Assembly (NCBI RefSeq): GCF_016793705.1
Contig: NZ_JAEULO010000052.1
Location: 62,001-126,000, forward strand
Direction: 5' to 3'
Length of the DNA: 64,000 nt
Origin: Tabrizicola sp.
GTDB lineage: Bacteria; Pseudomonadota; Alphaproteobacteria; Rhodobacterales; Rhodobacteraceae
Below the pieces are notes generated by a model. That model saw only the letters and a list, made by a program, of their open reading frames with translations, made no database searches and had not been told where the DNA came from. The position numbers and the translations under genes are program-made. Shown piece after piece: positions 28,694 through 36,959 of the stretch; positions within the stretch are counted from its first letter, which is position 1; each line of letters opens with the position of its first letter.

Positions 28694-29668
28694 ATGAGCG
28701 GACTTCTCGCACTTCTAGACGACGTGGCGGCCATCGCCAAGGTGGCGGCGGCGTCCATCGACGATGTGGCGGCGGCGGCGGCCAAGGCGGGGACCAAGGC
28801 CGCGGGCGTGGTGATCGACGATGCCGCCGTGACGCCGAAATACGTCCATGGCTTCTCGGCTGACCGGGAACTGCCGATCATCTGGCGCATCTCGCTCGGC
28901 TCGCTGAAGAACAAGCTGATCATCCTCTTGCCTGGCCTTCTGGCGCTGGACTATTTCGCGCCCTGGGCGATCACCCCGCTCCTGATGCTGGGCGGGGCCT
29001 ACCTGTGTTTCGAGGGGGCGGAAAAGCTGGTCCATGCCTTTGCCCCCCATGCCGACCACGAGGTCAGCGAGGATTTCGACACCAAGGACCCGAGTCATCT
29101 GGAAGAGGAAAAGGTGGCAGGCGCGATCAAGACCGATTTCATCCTGTCGGCCGAGATCATGACCATCGCGCTCGCCACCATCGAAAGCCCCAGCTTCTGG
29201 CTGCAGGCGGTGACGCTGGCGGTGGTCGGCACGCTGATCACCGTCGCGGTCTATGGCGCAGTGGCGCTGATCGTGAAGATGGACGACCTGGGCCTGCACC
29301 TGGCCGCCACGGGCCGGACCAGCGGGGGTAGGGCGCTTGGCCGGGGGCTGGTGCTCGCGATGCCGAAGCTGATGGCGTTCCTGTCCACCGTGGGCACGGC
29401 GGCGATGCTCTGGGTCGGCGGCAATATCGTCATTCACGGGCTTGAGGTCACGCATCTCTGGGCCTGGCCCTACCAGACGATCCACCGCATCGCCGAGGCT
29501 GCCGCCCATGCCGTGCCCGCCGCCCAGGGCTTTGTCGAATGGCTGGTGACGGCGGCGCTGGACGGGGTCTTCGGGCTTGTCCTGGGGGTGATCCTGATCC
29601 CGGTCGCGACCCGGGTGATCGGCCCGCTCTGGGCCACTGTCACCGGCAAGAAGGCTGCTGCACACTGA
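28694..29668 (+). CDS. DUF808 (YedI-like) membrane protein
   Basis: A 324-residue inner-membrane protein of the DUF808 family. Family segments: MSGLLALLDDVAAIAKVAAA, KAAGVVIDDAAVTPKYVHGF, then KNKLIILLPGLLALDYFAPW and AYLCFEGAEKLVH. About six to eight helices; transport or stress roles have been guessed for YedI but none is established. ATG 28694 follows GGGGCAGGG and matches the family start; the longer frame from 28550 crosses the operator region. Divergent to gap2, sharing the LacI-like boxes. Confidence 0.88.
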   Translation: MSGLLALLDDVAAIAKVAAASIDDVAAAAAKAGTKAAGVVIDDAAVTPKYVHGFSADRELPIIWRISLGSLKNKLIILLPGLLALDYFAPWAITPLLMLGGAYLCFEGAEKLVHAFAPHADHEVSEDFDTKDPSHLEEEKVAGAIKTDFILSAEIMTIALATIESPSFWLQAVTLAVVGTLITVAVYGAVALIVKMDDLGLHLAATGRTSGGRALGRGLVLAMPKLMAFLSTVGTAAMLWVGGNIVIHGLEVTHLWAWPYQTIHRIAEAAAHAVPAAQGFVEWLVTAALDGVFGLVLGVILIPVATRVIGPLWATVTGKKAAAH

Positions 29669-29720
29669 CGGAACCCCGGCTGCCCGTCCGGCGTTGATCC
29701 GCCGGAACAGGAGGTGGCCC

Positions 29721-30251
29721 ATGGACCGCAGCGATTTCGCAGCCTGGGAAGAACGCGTGCGGGCCCGCGCCGACCAGCTCTGGCGCGAGGCCGGGCGACC
29801 GGACGGCGGCTCGAAGGCCTATTTCGCCGAAGCCCGCGAGCTGATTGCCATCGAGGAAGTGCCGCCCCCGACGCTCGACCCGGAAGAGGCAGCCGAGCCG
29901 GTGGTCGAGGAAGCGTCGATCCAGGGCAACCTGGGCGAATTTCCGACGCTGACCGACCAGGGCGAGGAGCAGACCTATCCGCAGGCCGACGACGATGGCC
30001 CGCGGCTGTCGGACGGCGATGCTTCGGAGGACGGCGGCGTTTTGCCCTCTGAGGAGGAACCGGACGAAGACCTGCCCGAGGTCAGTCTGGCCGACGCCGA
30101 TGTCACCTCCAGTTCGCTCAACGCCGAAGACGACCCGCCGAACGACGACCTGAACGACGACGGCGTTCCGGATGCCGAGGATATTGACGACGAGGTCGAG
30201 GGCGAGATGCCGCCGGGCGACGAATACGAGGACAGCGCGCCGCCGCGCTAG
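29721..30251 (+). CDS. DUF2934 protein with long acidic tail
   Basis: A 176-residue soluble protein. Residues 8-48 (WEERVRARADQLWREAGRP and onward to EARELIAIEE) match DUF2934, a short helical domain of unknown role. The rest is disordered and strongly acidic, dominated by Asp/Glu and Pro, with DLNDDGVPDAEDIDDEVEG resembling a calcium-binding or low-complexity tail. ATG 29721 follows AGGAGGTGG. It ends 28 bp before a long palindromic hairpin that separates it from the convergent HPP-CBS gene. Confidence 0.75.
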   Translation: MDRSDFAAWEERVRARADQLWREAGRPDGGSKAYFAEARELIAIEEVPPPTLDPEEAAEPVVEEASIQGNLGEFPTLTDQGEEQTYPQADDDGPRLSDGDASEDGGVLPSEEEPDEDLPEVSLADADVTSSSLNAEDDPPNDDLNDDGVPDAEDIDDEVEGEMPPGDEYEDSAPPR

Positions 30252-30279
30252 CCCCTGGATAGAGACGAGCCGGCCAATA

Positions 30280-30317
30280 ACAAGTCCAAAAATTTTCTAG
30301 AAAATTTTTGGACTTGT
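30280..30317. terminator. Perfect 38-bp palindrome between convergent genes
   Basis: The 19-bp arm ACAAGTCCAAAAATTTTCT is mirrored exactly around a central CTAG. It lies between the DUF2934 stop (30251) and the HPP-CBS stop (30322). As RNA it would form a long hairpin with AU-rich upper part; there is no separate U-tract. A bidirectional terminator is the simplest reading. Its AAAATTTT-C/G-AAAATTTT centre recurs in another palindrome at 39186-39218. Confidence 0.7.
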
Positions 30318-30321
30318 GCGA

Positions 30322-31452
30322 TCACGACTGATCGATCTGCACCAGCGCCAGCCGCTGCGCCAGCGCCGAGACGAGGTCGGTCCGTGTCACGATCCCTACC
30401 ACGCGCGGGCCTTCGACCACCGCCACCGCCTCGGCCCCGCCATCGGCCAGCAGCGGCATGATCGCGCCGACGGGCGTGTCCGGCGCGATGCGGGGGGTGT
30501 CGGTCTCCATGATCTCGGCGGCCTTCGGGGGCCGTTTGCGGTGGCTGTCGATCAGATGCGCGAAGGCGCGGATCAGGCTGTGATGCTGGCGGAAGGCATC
30601 CTCGCGCGCACGGCGGATCAGGTCGATCTGGAAGATCAGGCCGAGAAGCCGCTCCTCCTCGCCCACCACGGGCAGCGAAGTGAAGCCGCGGTTGCGGAAG
30701 ATATCGGCAACCTGGCTCAGGGGCGCCTCCGGCCCCACCGTCACCAGATCGCGCGACATGATGTCGGCGGCGGTGAACCCCTCCATCCGCCGGGCGGCGG
30801 CGGCCTGTTCCGCCGCGCCCACCAGCCGGGCCAGGTCGGCGACCCCGACGTTCGAGGATTGCCGGAAATCCTCCAGGATCGTCGCCAGTTCGGCGGGGTC
30901 GAGGCCGATGCGTTCCTCCGGCTTGGGGTCGATGGTGCCATGCGGCCCCGGCTGGGCGGGTTGGCGGAACGGGTAGACCCGGCCCACAGCGCGGTTCCAC
31001 GGGATGCCGATCGCGACCAGGAGGCAGGACCCGGCCAGGATCGGCGCCAGGATGTGCACCCACTCGGCCTTTTCCCCAAGTGCCACCAGCAGCGCCACCG
31101 CGCCCCCCGGCGGGTGCAGGGCGCGGGTGCCAAGCATGGTCACGATCGCCAGCGGCACCGCCAGCGGCACCGCCCAGCCGAGATGCGGCAGCGCGGTGAT
31201 CACGGCAAGGGCCACCAGCGCCGAGAGCGTGTTGCCCATCACCACCGACCAGGGCTGTGCGAGCGGGCTGTTCGGCAGCGCGAAGACCAGTACCGCCGAG
31301 GCCCCGAGAGGCGCGATCAGCCCGCCGATCCCGAGGCTCCACAGCGCAAGTCCCGCCAGAAGCAGCCCCAGCCCCGCGCCGAAGCCGGCGCGCACCAGGT
31401 CGACCAGCTTCGGCCCGCCCATCGCCGGGGCGAACCCGCGCCATCCCACCAT
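30322..31452 (-). CDS. HPP family membrane protein with CBS pair
   Basis: A 376-residue protein with four N-terminal helices of the HPP domain (about 17-165, with LIAPLGASAVLVFALPNSP and ALHPPGGAVALLVALG, the HPP motif) and a cytoplasmic C-terminal CBS pair (about 225-370, MSRDLVTVGPEAPLSQVADI and RIAPDTPVGAIMPLL). HPP proteins have been linked with nitrite transport in plants and cyanobacteria; here the substrate is unknown and the CBS pair presumably gates it in response to nucleotides. It starts 50 bp after the tkt terminator and ends next to the 38-bp palindrome. Confidence 0.9.
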   Translation of the reverse strand: MVGWRGFAPAMGGPKLVDLVRAGFGAGLGLLLAGLALWSLGIGGLIAPLGASAVLVFALPNSPLAQPWSVVMGNTLSALVALAVITALPHLGWAVPLAVPLAIVTMLGTRALHPPGGAVALLVALGEKAEWVHILAPILAGSCLLVAIGIPWNRAVGRVYPFRQPAQPGPHGTIDPKPEERIGLDPAELATILEDFRQSSNVGVADLARLVGAAEQAAAARRMEGFTAADIMSRDLVTVGPEAPLSQVADIFRNRGFTSLPVVGEEERLLGLIFQIDLIRRAREDAFRQHHSLIRAFAHLIDSHRKRPPKAAEIMETDTPRIAPDTPVGAIMPLLADGGAEAVAVVEGPRVVGIVTRTDLVSALAQRLALVQIDQS

Positions 31453-31501
31453 TGCTCACCTCCCGTCGCGGCGAAGACTGCCGCGCCCGCCTGCAATCGA
31501 A

Positions 31502-31526
31502 AAGGCCGCCTACGACAGGCGGCCTT
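31502..31526 (-). terminator. Terminator of tkt
   Basis: Stem AAGGCCGCCT / AGGCGGCCTT with ACGAC loop (GTCGT on the minus strand), followed on the minus strand by TTCG. It is 41 bp past the tkt stop, so it separates tkt from the HPP-CBS gene. Confidence 0.82.
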
Positions 31527-31566
31527 CCGTTTTCGCCATCGGGCGCGTCATTCGCCCGCAATGGAC

Positions 31567-33582
31567 TCAGAGCAGCGCCTTCACCTTCGCCACGGTCGCC
31601 TCCGCCGTGATCCCGAACTCGGCATAAAGCCGCTCCATCGGGGCCGAGGCGCCGAAGCTCGATATCCCCACGAACCCCGCCTTCGCCTCGCGGCCCCGCT
31701 CGCCCAGAAGCCAGCGGTCCCAGCCCTGCCGCACGCCCGCCTCGACCGCCACGCGCACCGGACCGGCGGGCAGAACGCGCTTGCGCCAGGCCTCGTCCTG
31801 CGCCGCGAACAGTTCCATCGACGGCATCGAGACGACACGGGTGCCGATCCCCTCCGCCTCCAGCGCGTCGCGGGCCTTCAGCGCGATCTCCACTTCGGAA
31901 CCCGTCGCCATCAGGATCACCTGCCGCCGCCCTGTGGCTTCCGCCAGCACATAGCCGCCCTTCGCCACCATGTTGGCGCTGCTATGCGCCTTGCGCACCG
32001 CCGGAAGGTTCTGCCGCGACAAAGCCAGCACCGTGGGCCGGGTCTTCTGGGTCAGCGCAATCTCCCAGGCCTCGGCGGTTTCCACCAGGTCGGCCGGGCG
32101 GATCACCAGCGTGTTCGGCGTGGCGCGGCTGATCGCCAGATGCTCCACCGGCTGGTGCGTCGGGCCATCCTCGCCCAGGCCGATGCTGTCATGCGTCATC
32201 ACATAGACCACCGGGACCCCCATCAGCGCCGACAGCCGCATCGAGGGCCGGGCATAGTCGGTGAAGCACATGAAGGTCCCGCCATAGGGCCGCACCCCGC
32301 CATGCAGCACCATGCCGTTCATCGCCGCCGCCATGCCATGCTCGCGGATGCCGTAATAGACATAGCGGCCCTTGCGATCCTCGGGGGTGAACACCCCCAG
32401 GTCCGCCGTCTTGGTGTTGTTCGATCCCGTCAGGTCGGCCGATCCCCCGATGGTCTCCGGCATCACCGGGTTCACCGCCGCCAGCACCTTCTCTGATGCC
32501 GCGCGGGTGGCAAGCTTAGGCAGGTCGGCGACCGCCTGCTTCTTCACCGCCCGGATCGCCGCGCCCAGCTTCGCCGGAGCTTCCAGCGCGAAGATGCGGG
32601 CGAACTCGGCCTGCTTGGCGGACGAAAGCGCCGCAAGCCGCGCCTCCCACTCCGCCCGGGCCTTCGCCCCGCGCAGGCCCAGCCCCTCCCACCAGGTCTT
32701 GATCTCCGCGGGCACCTCGAACGGCCCGCCCTTCCAGCCATAGGCATCCTTCGCCGCCTGCAACTGCGCCTTGTCGGTCAGGGCACCATGGCCCTTCGAG
32801 GTGTCCTGCGCCGCATGGCCGATGGCGATATGCGTCTTGCAGGCGACCAGCGCCGGGCGGGGCGAGGCCTTCGCCGCCGTCAGCGCCCGGTCGATATCCG
32901 CCGGATCATGCCCGTCGCACTCGAACACATCCCAACCGGAGGCCGCGAAGCGCGCCTTCTGGTCGGTCACGTCCGACAGGCTGACCTTGCCGTCGATGGT
33001 GATCCCGTTGTTGTCCCACAGCACGATCAGCCGCGACAACTGCTGCTTGCCCGCCAGACCGATCGCCTCCTGGCTGACGCCCTCCATCAGGCAGCCGTCA
33101 CCCGCGATGACCCAGGTATGATGGTCCTGCACCTTCGCCCCCCAGCGCGCGCGCAGGTTTTCCTCGGCGATCGCGAAGCCGACAGAGTTGGAAATCCCCT
33201 GGCCCAGCGGCCCGGTCGTCGTCTCCACTCCCGCGACATGGCCGTATTCCGGGTGTCCTGCCGTGATCGAGCCCCATTGCCGGAAGGCCTTGATCTGGTC
33301 CAGCGTCATGTCCTCATACCCGGTCAGGTACAAAAGCGCATAGATCAGCATCGACCCGTGGCCCGCAGACAGGATGAAACGGTCGCGGTCCGGCCAGCGC
33401 GGCGCTTTCGGGTCGAACTTCAGATGCTTCTCGAACAGCACCGTCGCCACATCGGCCATGCCCATCGGCATCCCCGAATGGCCCGAATTCGCGGCGGCGA
33501 CCGCATCCAGCGCCAGGGCGCGGATCGCGGTGGCGCGCATCCAGTGGTCGGGGTTCTGCTGGCGAAGGGTCTGGATGTCCAA
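31567..33582 (-). CDS. tkt: Transketolase
   Basis: Thiamine diphosphate enzyme that moves two-carbon units between sugar phosphates in the pentose phosphate and Calvin cycles. The 671-residue protein has [12 protein letters not shown], the ThDP-binding [15 protein letters not shown] with [14 protein letters not shown], and the pyrimidine-domain segment [20 protein letters not shown]. The frame begins at TTG 33582 with AAAGGAA 9 bp upstream; ATG 33540 ([14 protein letters not shown]) is an alternative that matches other family N-termini. A weak LacI-like site (GTTTCGCGCTAAGA, 33701-33714) lies upstream. zapA and its partner are divergent. Confidence 0.97.
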   Translation of the reverse strand: MDIQTLRQQNPDHWMRATAIRALALDAVAAANSGHSGMPMGMADVATVLFEKHLKFDPKAPRWPDRDRFILSAGHGSMLIYALLYLTGYEDMTLDQIKAFRQWGSITAGHPEYGHVAGVETTTGPLGQGISNSVGFAIAEENLRARWGAKVQDHHTWVIAGDGCLMEGVSQEAIGLAGKQQLSRLIVLWDNNGITIDGKVSLSDVTDQKARFAASGWDVFECDGHDPADIDRALTAAKASPRPALVACKTHIAIGHAAQDTSKGHGALTDKAQLQAAKDAYGWKGGPFEVPAEIKTWWEGLGLRGAKARAEWEARLAALSSAKQAEFARIFALEAPAKLGAAIRAVKKQAVADLPKLATRAASEKVLAAVNPVMPETIGGSADLTGSNNTKTADLGVFTPEDRKGRYVYYGIREHGMAAAMNGMVLHGGVRPYGGTFMCFTDYARPSMRLSALMGVPVVYVMTHDSIGLGEDGPTHQPVEHLAISRATPNTLVIRPADLVETAEAWEIALTQKTRPTVLALSRQNLPAVRKAHSSANMVAKGGYVLAEATGRRQVILMATGSEVEIALKARDALEAEGIGTRVVSMPSMELFAAQDEAWRKRVLPAGPVRVAVEAGVRQGWDRWLLGERGREAKAGFVGISSFGASAPMERLYAEFGITAEATVAKVKALL

Positions 33583-33801
33583 GGCTGGGTTCCTTTGGCT
33601 GGGCGTGGCAACAGGGTTGCCAGCCTCCTACCCACCGCGACCGGCAAGATCAAGCTTGCTGCCCAAGGCCTTGGGAAGAAAGGCCGGTCGCCTTTGCGGG
33701 GTTTCGCGCTAAGATCGACTGCGACCGGGGGCAGGGCGATTCGCCCATGCTTCCGCCAATGACGGGCGCAGGGACAGCGTCCGGGGTGCAAGGGGTAAGG
33801 G

Positions 33802-34299
33802 ATGCAGGACATAACCGAGCTGGAGAAGCGGATCACCACCGCGCTGGAACGGATCGGCAAGGGGGTCGACCGGCTGGCCGCGCAGCCCCGGCAGGCCGCT
33901 GCCAGTGCCGCACCTGCCGCCGCGCCCTCGGATTCGGCGCTGCGTGCCCAGCTCGAGGAAGAGAAGTCGCTCACCGCCCAGCTTCAGGCCCGGCTCCGCG
34001 CCGCCAAGGACCGCGAGGCGAAGGGCGACCTGCAGGAAAAGGTTGACCGCCTGACGCAGGAGCTGGACGTGCAGGGGCTGGAACTGCAACGGATGCGCCG
34101 GGTGAACGCCTCCCTGCGTGAACAGCTGGAGGCCTTGCGCACGGCAGCCGCCGCGGGCGCGACCGAACCCGGCCTGATCAACAAGGCGATGGCCGCCGAG
34201 CTTGAGGCCCTGCGCGCCACAAGGCTCAGCGAGATGGCCGAGATGGACGAGATCCTCGCCGCTTTGGAACCCCACCTCACGGAGGCCGGCAATGCCTGA
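33802..34299 (+). CDS. Coiled-coil protein upstream of zapA
   Basis: A 165-residue soluble protein with no signal peptide. It starts with QDITELEKRITTALERIGKG and is followed by an Ala/Pro linker (about 28-48) and a long heptad-rich coiled coil (50-150, for example LQEKVDRLTQELDVQGLEL). It overlaps the zapA start by 8 bp, and GGAGG for zapA lies within its last codons, so the two are co-translated. A role beside ZapA in FtsZ-ring assembly (like ZapB, also a coiled coil) is an inference from position only. Confidence 0.75.
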   Translation: MQDITELEKRITTALERIGKGVDRLAAQPRQAAASAAPAAAPSDSALRAQLEEEKSLTAQLQARLRAAKDREAKGDLQEKVDRLTQELDVQGLELQRMRRVNASLREQLEALRTAAAAGATEPGLINKAMAAELEALRATRLSEMAEMDEILAALEPHLTEAGNA

Positions 34300-34657
34300 A
34301 CTCGAAGTCACAATCGGCGGTCGTCCGTTCCAGGTCTCCTGCCAGCCCGGTGAAGAGCATTTCCTGCGCTCCGCTGCGGGGATGCTGGACGCCGAAGCCG
34401 CGCCGATCATCGCCCAGCTGGGCCGTCTGCCCGAGGCGAAGATGCTTCTGATGGCGGGGCTGATGCTGGCCGACAAGACGGCGGCGGTGGAAGACGAGCT
34501 TCGCACCCTGCGCGCCCGCATGGCGGAACTCGAAGCCCGTCCGGTGGCAACCCGCGACGTGGCCGTGATCCCGCCGCAGGTGAACGAGACGCTGGCCGAA
34601 ATCGCCGCCCGGGCTGAAGCGATGGCCGCCCGCGTCGAAGAACAACTGCGCGCATGA
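34292..34657 (+). CDS. zapA: Cell division protein ZapA
   Basis: Cytoplasmic protein that crosslinks FtsZ filaments. The 121-residue product has the N-terminal ZapA beta-hairpin ELEVTIGGRPFQVSCQPGEE, the helix HFLRSAAGMLDAEAAPI and MLLMAGLMLADK, followed by a long C-terminal coiled coil. ATG 34292 has GGAGG 7 bp upstream, inside the previous gene. Its TGA overlaps the next start (ATGA). The location divergent to tkt is a conserved Rhodobacterales arrangement. Confidence 0.9.
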   Translation: MPELEVTIGGRPFQVSCQPGEEHFLRSAAGMLDAEAAPIIAQLGRLPEAKMLLMAGLMLADKTAAVEDELRTLRARMAELEARPVATRDVAVIPPQVNETLAEIAARAEAMAARVEEQLRA

Positions 34658-34971
34658 GGGCGGCTCTGCTTCTCGCGCTTTTGCCCTCTGCCGCGGCGGC
34701 GCAGGAATTCACCGCCGACCGTTATCTCTGCGACCGTGGCGTCGAGGTGCCCGCCACCTACATCAACGGCGCAGACCAGGGCCTTGTGGTGATCCATGTC
34801 GACGGCCAGCAGATCACGCTGATCAATGAACCCGCCGCCTCCGGTGCCCGCTACGGCTGGCCTTCGGACGGGTCGAACTATGTCTGGTGGACGAAAGGCG
34901 ACGAGGCGACGCTTTCCTGGAAAACGCCCGAGGGCGAGACGCCACTTCTCACCTGCGCCATCGCCCCGTAG
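34654..34971 (+). CDS. MliC-like periplasmic lysozyme inhibitor
   Basis: A 105-residue exported protein (signal MRAALLLALLPSAAAAQ). The mature part fits the MliC/C-type lysozyme inhibitor fold: YLCDRGVEVPATYING, VVIHVDGQQITL, the active motif SGARYGWPSDGSNYVWWTKGDEA and a second Cys near the end (LLTCAIAP). Unlike E. coli MliC there is no lipobox cysteine, so it is soluble in the periplasm (PliC-like). Coupled to zapA by an ATGA overlap. Its TAG stop codon is the TAG of a GTAG-type repeat. Confidence 0.85.
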   Translation: MRAALLLALLPSAAAAQEFTADRYLCDRGVEVPATYINGADQGLVVIHVDGQQITLINEPAASGARYGWPSDGSNYVWWTKGDEATLSWKTPEGETPLLTCAIAP

Positions 34972-34988
34972 CGTGGGTGAAACCCACC
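34968..34988 (+). repeat. REP-like GTAGG hairpin, copy 1
   Basis: GTAGC followed by GTGGGT-GAA-ACCCAC: a 6-bp stem with a 3-nt loop. The TAG in it is the stop codon of the MliC-like gene. Family members at 42938-42960, 42971-42994, 44313-44334 and 48385-48406 share the GTAG start and a following G/C palindrome. Confidence 0.6.
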
Positions 34989-35004
34989 ATCCCGCCGCTT
35001 CAAA

Positions 35005-35364
35005 TCAGGCGTTGGCTTCACGAATCTTGTCCGCCGCTTCCTTGTCGAAGGCCACGCCCTTCGCTTCAAGCAGCTGGTCCAGCTCGCCCGACAGCGTCAT
35101 CTCGGTGACGATGTCGCAACCGCCGACGAATTCGCCCTTCACGTAAAGCTGCGGGATCGTCGGCCAGTCGCTGAAATCCTTGATCCCCTGGCGAATCTCG
35201 GCATCGGCCAGCACGTTCACGTCCTGGAACTCGACCCCCATGAAATTCAGGACCCCCGCCACGCGGGACGAGAACCCGCATTGCGGCATCATCTTGGTGC
35301 CCTTCATGAACAGCACCACATCGTTCTTCGTGATCGTCTCGCGGATTTGGTCCTCGGCGCTCAT
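35005..35364 (-). CDS. grxD: Monothiol glutaredoxin (Grx4/GrxD)
   Basis: Carries [2Fe-2S] clusters with BolA proteins and delivers them to targets. The 119-residue protein has the [15 protein letters not shown] motif (CGFS active site), the glutathione-binding [19 protein letters not shown] and the TVP-equivalent loop. ATG 35364 matches the family start; the very long open frame upstream in this phase is a shadow across the genes before it. It overlaps the preceding small membrane protein by 4 bp and shares an operon with bolA, its usual partner. Confidence 0.97.
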   Translation of the reverse strand: MSAEDQIRETITKNDVVLFMKGTKMMPQCGFSSRVAGVLNFMGVEFQDVNVLADAEIRQGIKDFSDWPTIPQLYVKGEFVGGCDIVTEMTLSGELDQLLEAKGVAFDKEAADKIREANA

Positions 35365-35603
35365 CGCCTGATCTCCTGTTCGTCGTCTTCGCTGACGTGA
35401 TAGCTGGCCGCGCTGCGCTGCGCCAGATAGGCCGCCATGCGCGCCTCGGATTCCCGGGTTGCGGCGCGGCGCTTCTCGAACTCGTGATCCACCGACTCGG
35501 GCAGGCCGCGCTTGCGGCGGCTGCGGCCCTTGAGGATGGTGACGATCCCCACCAGCGGCAGGATCGCCGACACCAATCCGCCCAGTCCCGCACCCGTTGC
35601 CAT
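35361..35603 (-). CDS. Small membrane protein next to grxD
   Basis: An 80-residue protein with one transmembrane helix (about 5-25, [20 protein letters not shown]), a positive stretch GRSRRKRG and a charged cytoplasmic tail with [19 protein letters not shown]. No family is recognised. It lies 18 bp after the 103-residue protein gene and overlaps grxD by 4 bp (ATGA). Third of three membrane proteins lying between bolA and grxD. Confidence 0.72.
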   Translation of the reverse strand: MATGAGLGGLVSAILPLVGIVTILKGRSRRKRGLPESVDHEFEKRRAATRESEARMAAYLAQRSAASYHVSEDDEQEIRR

Positions 35604-35621
35604 TCCGGTTCTCCCGCGTTC

Positions 35622-35933
35622 TCAGACCAGCCCCAGGTCCCGTCCCACGACATAGGCAGCCGCGACGGTCCCGACAAGGATCATCACCGTGAAGGGCAGC
35701 CGCAGGCCGGGCCGGTCGGCTGTCATCCGGGGCAGACGCAGCAGCGCGAAAAGCAGGAGCACAAGGATCGCGCCATGCAGGACCAGGTTGAAGGTGACAT
35801 ACCAGTCCGGCTCCGCCTCGACGATCTCGCCAGGTCCGGGCCGCCCCAGATATTCCATCGCCGCGATGAAGACCGAGGCGCCGGACATGACCGTGGCCCC
35901 CATCCGTTCCTGTTTTGCCTGCGCCTCGGACAT
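35622..35933 (-). CDS. Two-helix membrane protein in the bolA-grxD operon
   Basis: A 103-residue protein: a soluble N-terminal part (1-45, [20 protein letters not shown]), a hydrophobic helix near 46-66 ([18 protein letters not shown]) and a second near 78-98 ([17 protein letters not shown]). I do not recognise a family. It begins 3 bp after the 87-residue gene and precedes the 80-residue gene by 18 bp. Position only suggests a link to Fe-S handling. Confidence 0.7.
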   Translation of the reverse strand: MSEAQAKQERMGATVMSGASVFIAAMEYLGRPGPGEIVEAEPDWYVTFNLVLHGAILVLLLFALLRLPRMTADRPGLRLPFTVMILVGTVAAAYVVGRDLGLV

Positions 35934-35936
35934 GGC

Positions 35937-36200
35937 TCACTCCTTCTTGCCGGAGGGGACGAAGATATCTGCAAATTCCTGCGGGTCGGTGGTCACATGA
36001 TAGGCATGCGTCACCTTGTTGAACGGCCCGTCGCGACCGATGTCGGTGACGATCAGCCGCGCCTGCTCGTTTGGCTGCACACCCAGTCGTTGCCTGGGTC
36101 GGTTGCGTTTCGAGCGCTCGTGCAGGACGAGGACAGGCAGGAGGACCGCCAGAGCGATGCCAAACGTCACCCAGAAGGTGAGTGACGCAAAGATGCTCAC
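35937..36200 (-). CDS. Single-helix membrane protein downstream of bolA
   Basis: An 87-residue protein with one N-terminal transmembrane helix (about 5-26, [21 protein letters not shown]), a positive segment [12 protein letters not shown] and a C-terminal soluble part with [17 protein letters not shown]. No recognised family, no cysteines, so it is not itself a cluster ligand. It overlaps the end of bolA by 4 bp and ends 3 bp before the next membrane protein gene. Confidence 0.72.
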   Translation of the reverse strand: MSIFASLTFWVTFGIALAVLLPVLVLHERSKRNRPRQRLGVQPNEQARLIVTDIGRDGPFNKVTHAYHVTTDPQEFADIFVPSGKKE

Positions 36201-36433
36201 TCCGGCGCCTTGGTCGTCAGCGCCAGCGCGTGCAATTCGCCCTGCGCGCCGTCCATCTTGCCCTTCAGCGCCGCATAGACCGCCCGCTGCTGCTGCACCC
36301 GGTTCAGGCCCCGGAAGCTTTCGTCGATCACCTCCGCCGCGAAATGCGCGCCGTCGTCGCCCTGCACGCTGATCTTCGCCTTCGGGAAGGCCTCCCGGAG
36401 CAGGGCTTCGATGTCGCGGGCTTCGATGGGCAT
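36197..36433 (-). CDS. bolA: BolA family protein
   Basis: Partner of CGFS glutaredoxins in Fe-S cluster sensing or transfer. The 78-residue protein shows the BolA/IbaG pattern [20 protein letters not shown], the conserved [17 protein letters not shown] with His, and [17 protein letters not shown] 36433 has GGAGG... on its own strand (AAGGAGACC upstream); the open frame from 36484 has 17 extra atypical residues. It sits 25 bp after the GNAT gene and overlaps the next gene by 4 bp. Confidence 0.93.
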   Translation of the reverse strand: MPIEARDIEALLREAFPKAKISVQGDDGAHFAAEVIDESFRGLNRVQQQRAVYAALKGKMDGAQGELHALALTTKAPE

Positions 36434-36458
36434 GGAGGTCTCCTTGTTCAGGACAAAC

Positions 36459-36959
36459 CTAGGCCCGGTCCGGAAGGGGTTCAAGGGATTCCCATTCTTC
36501 CCGCAGGATGCCGTAAAGCATCACATCCACCACCCGCCCCAGCGCCGGGCGATACCAGTGCCGCCGGAGCCGCCCCTCCAGCGTGAAGCCCGCGCGCTCA
36601 TAGGTCTTGATCGCCCGGGGGTTCTCCGACGAGGCATCCAGCCAGACCCGCGCTGCCTTGAGCGTGCCGAAGCCATGGCCCAGCAGTGCCCGCAGGAAGA
36701 CCTGCCCCTGGCCGCCACCCGTCGCCACCAGCGCCAGCCGCCGCAGCTCCACCGCGCCCGAGGGATCACCCACCCCGCACCAGAGCGCGAAGCCCGCAGG
36801 CACGCCCGACACCTCCCAGATCAGCAGCCGCGCCGCCGGATCGGCGAGATAGCCCGCCAGCGCCGCCTCACCCTCATCGGTGATGAAGGGCGCATTCTCC
36901 GGCTGGCCGGCAAGGCCCCGGATAAACCCGAAATCCGCCGAAGTCGCCGGGCGCAGCAT
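36459..36959 (-). CDS. GNAT family N-acetyltransferase
   Basis: A 166-residue acetyltransferase with the GNAT fold: LRLALVATGGGQGQVFLRALLGHGFG holds the acetyl-CoA motif A (in pieces RRLALVATG and GGGQGQVFL), and VWLDASSENPRAIKTYERAGF is motif B, typical of RimJ/RimL-like members. Target unknown. Its start coincides with the purL stop (one-base overlap), so it is translated together with purL and before bolA. Confidence 0.87.
   Translation of the reverse strand: MLRPATSADFGFIRGLAGQPENAPFITDEGEAALAGYLADPAARLLIWEVSGVPAGFALWCGVGDPSGAVELRRLALVATGGGQGQVFLRALLGHGFGTLKAARVWLDASSENPRAIKTYERAGFTLEGRLRRHWYRPALGRVVDVMLYGILREEWESLEPLPDRA

Noticed and set aside
35005-35940. A 311-codon reading of grxD
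   Set aside because: The N-terminal 190 codons are Arg/Gly/Ala-rich and overlap three well-formed small genes in another phase; CGFS glutaredoxins are about 110-120 residues.
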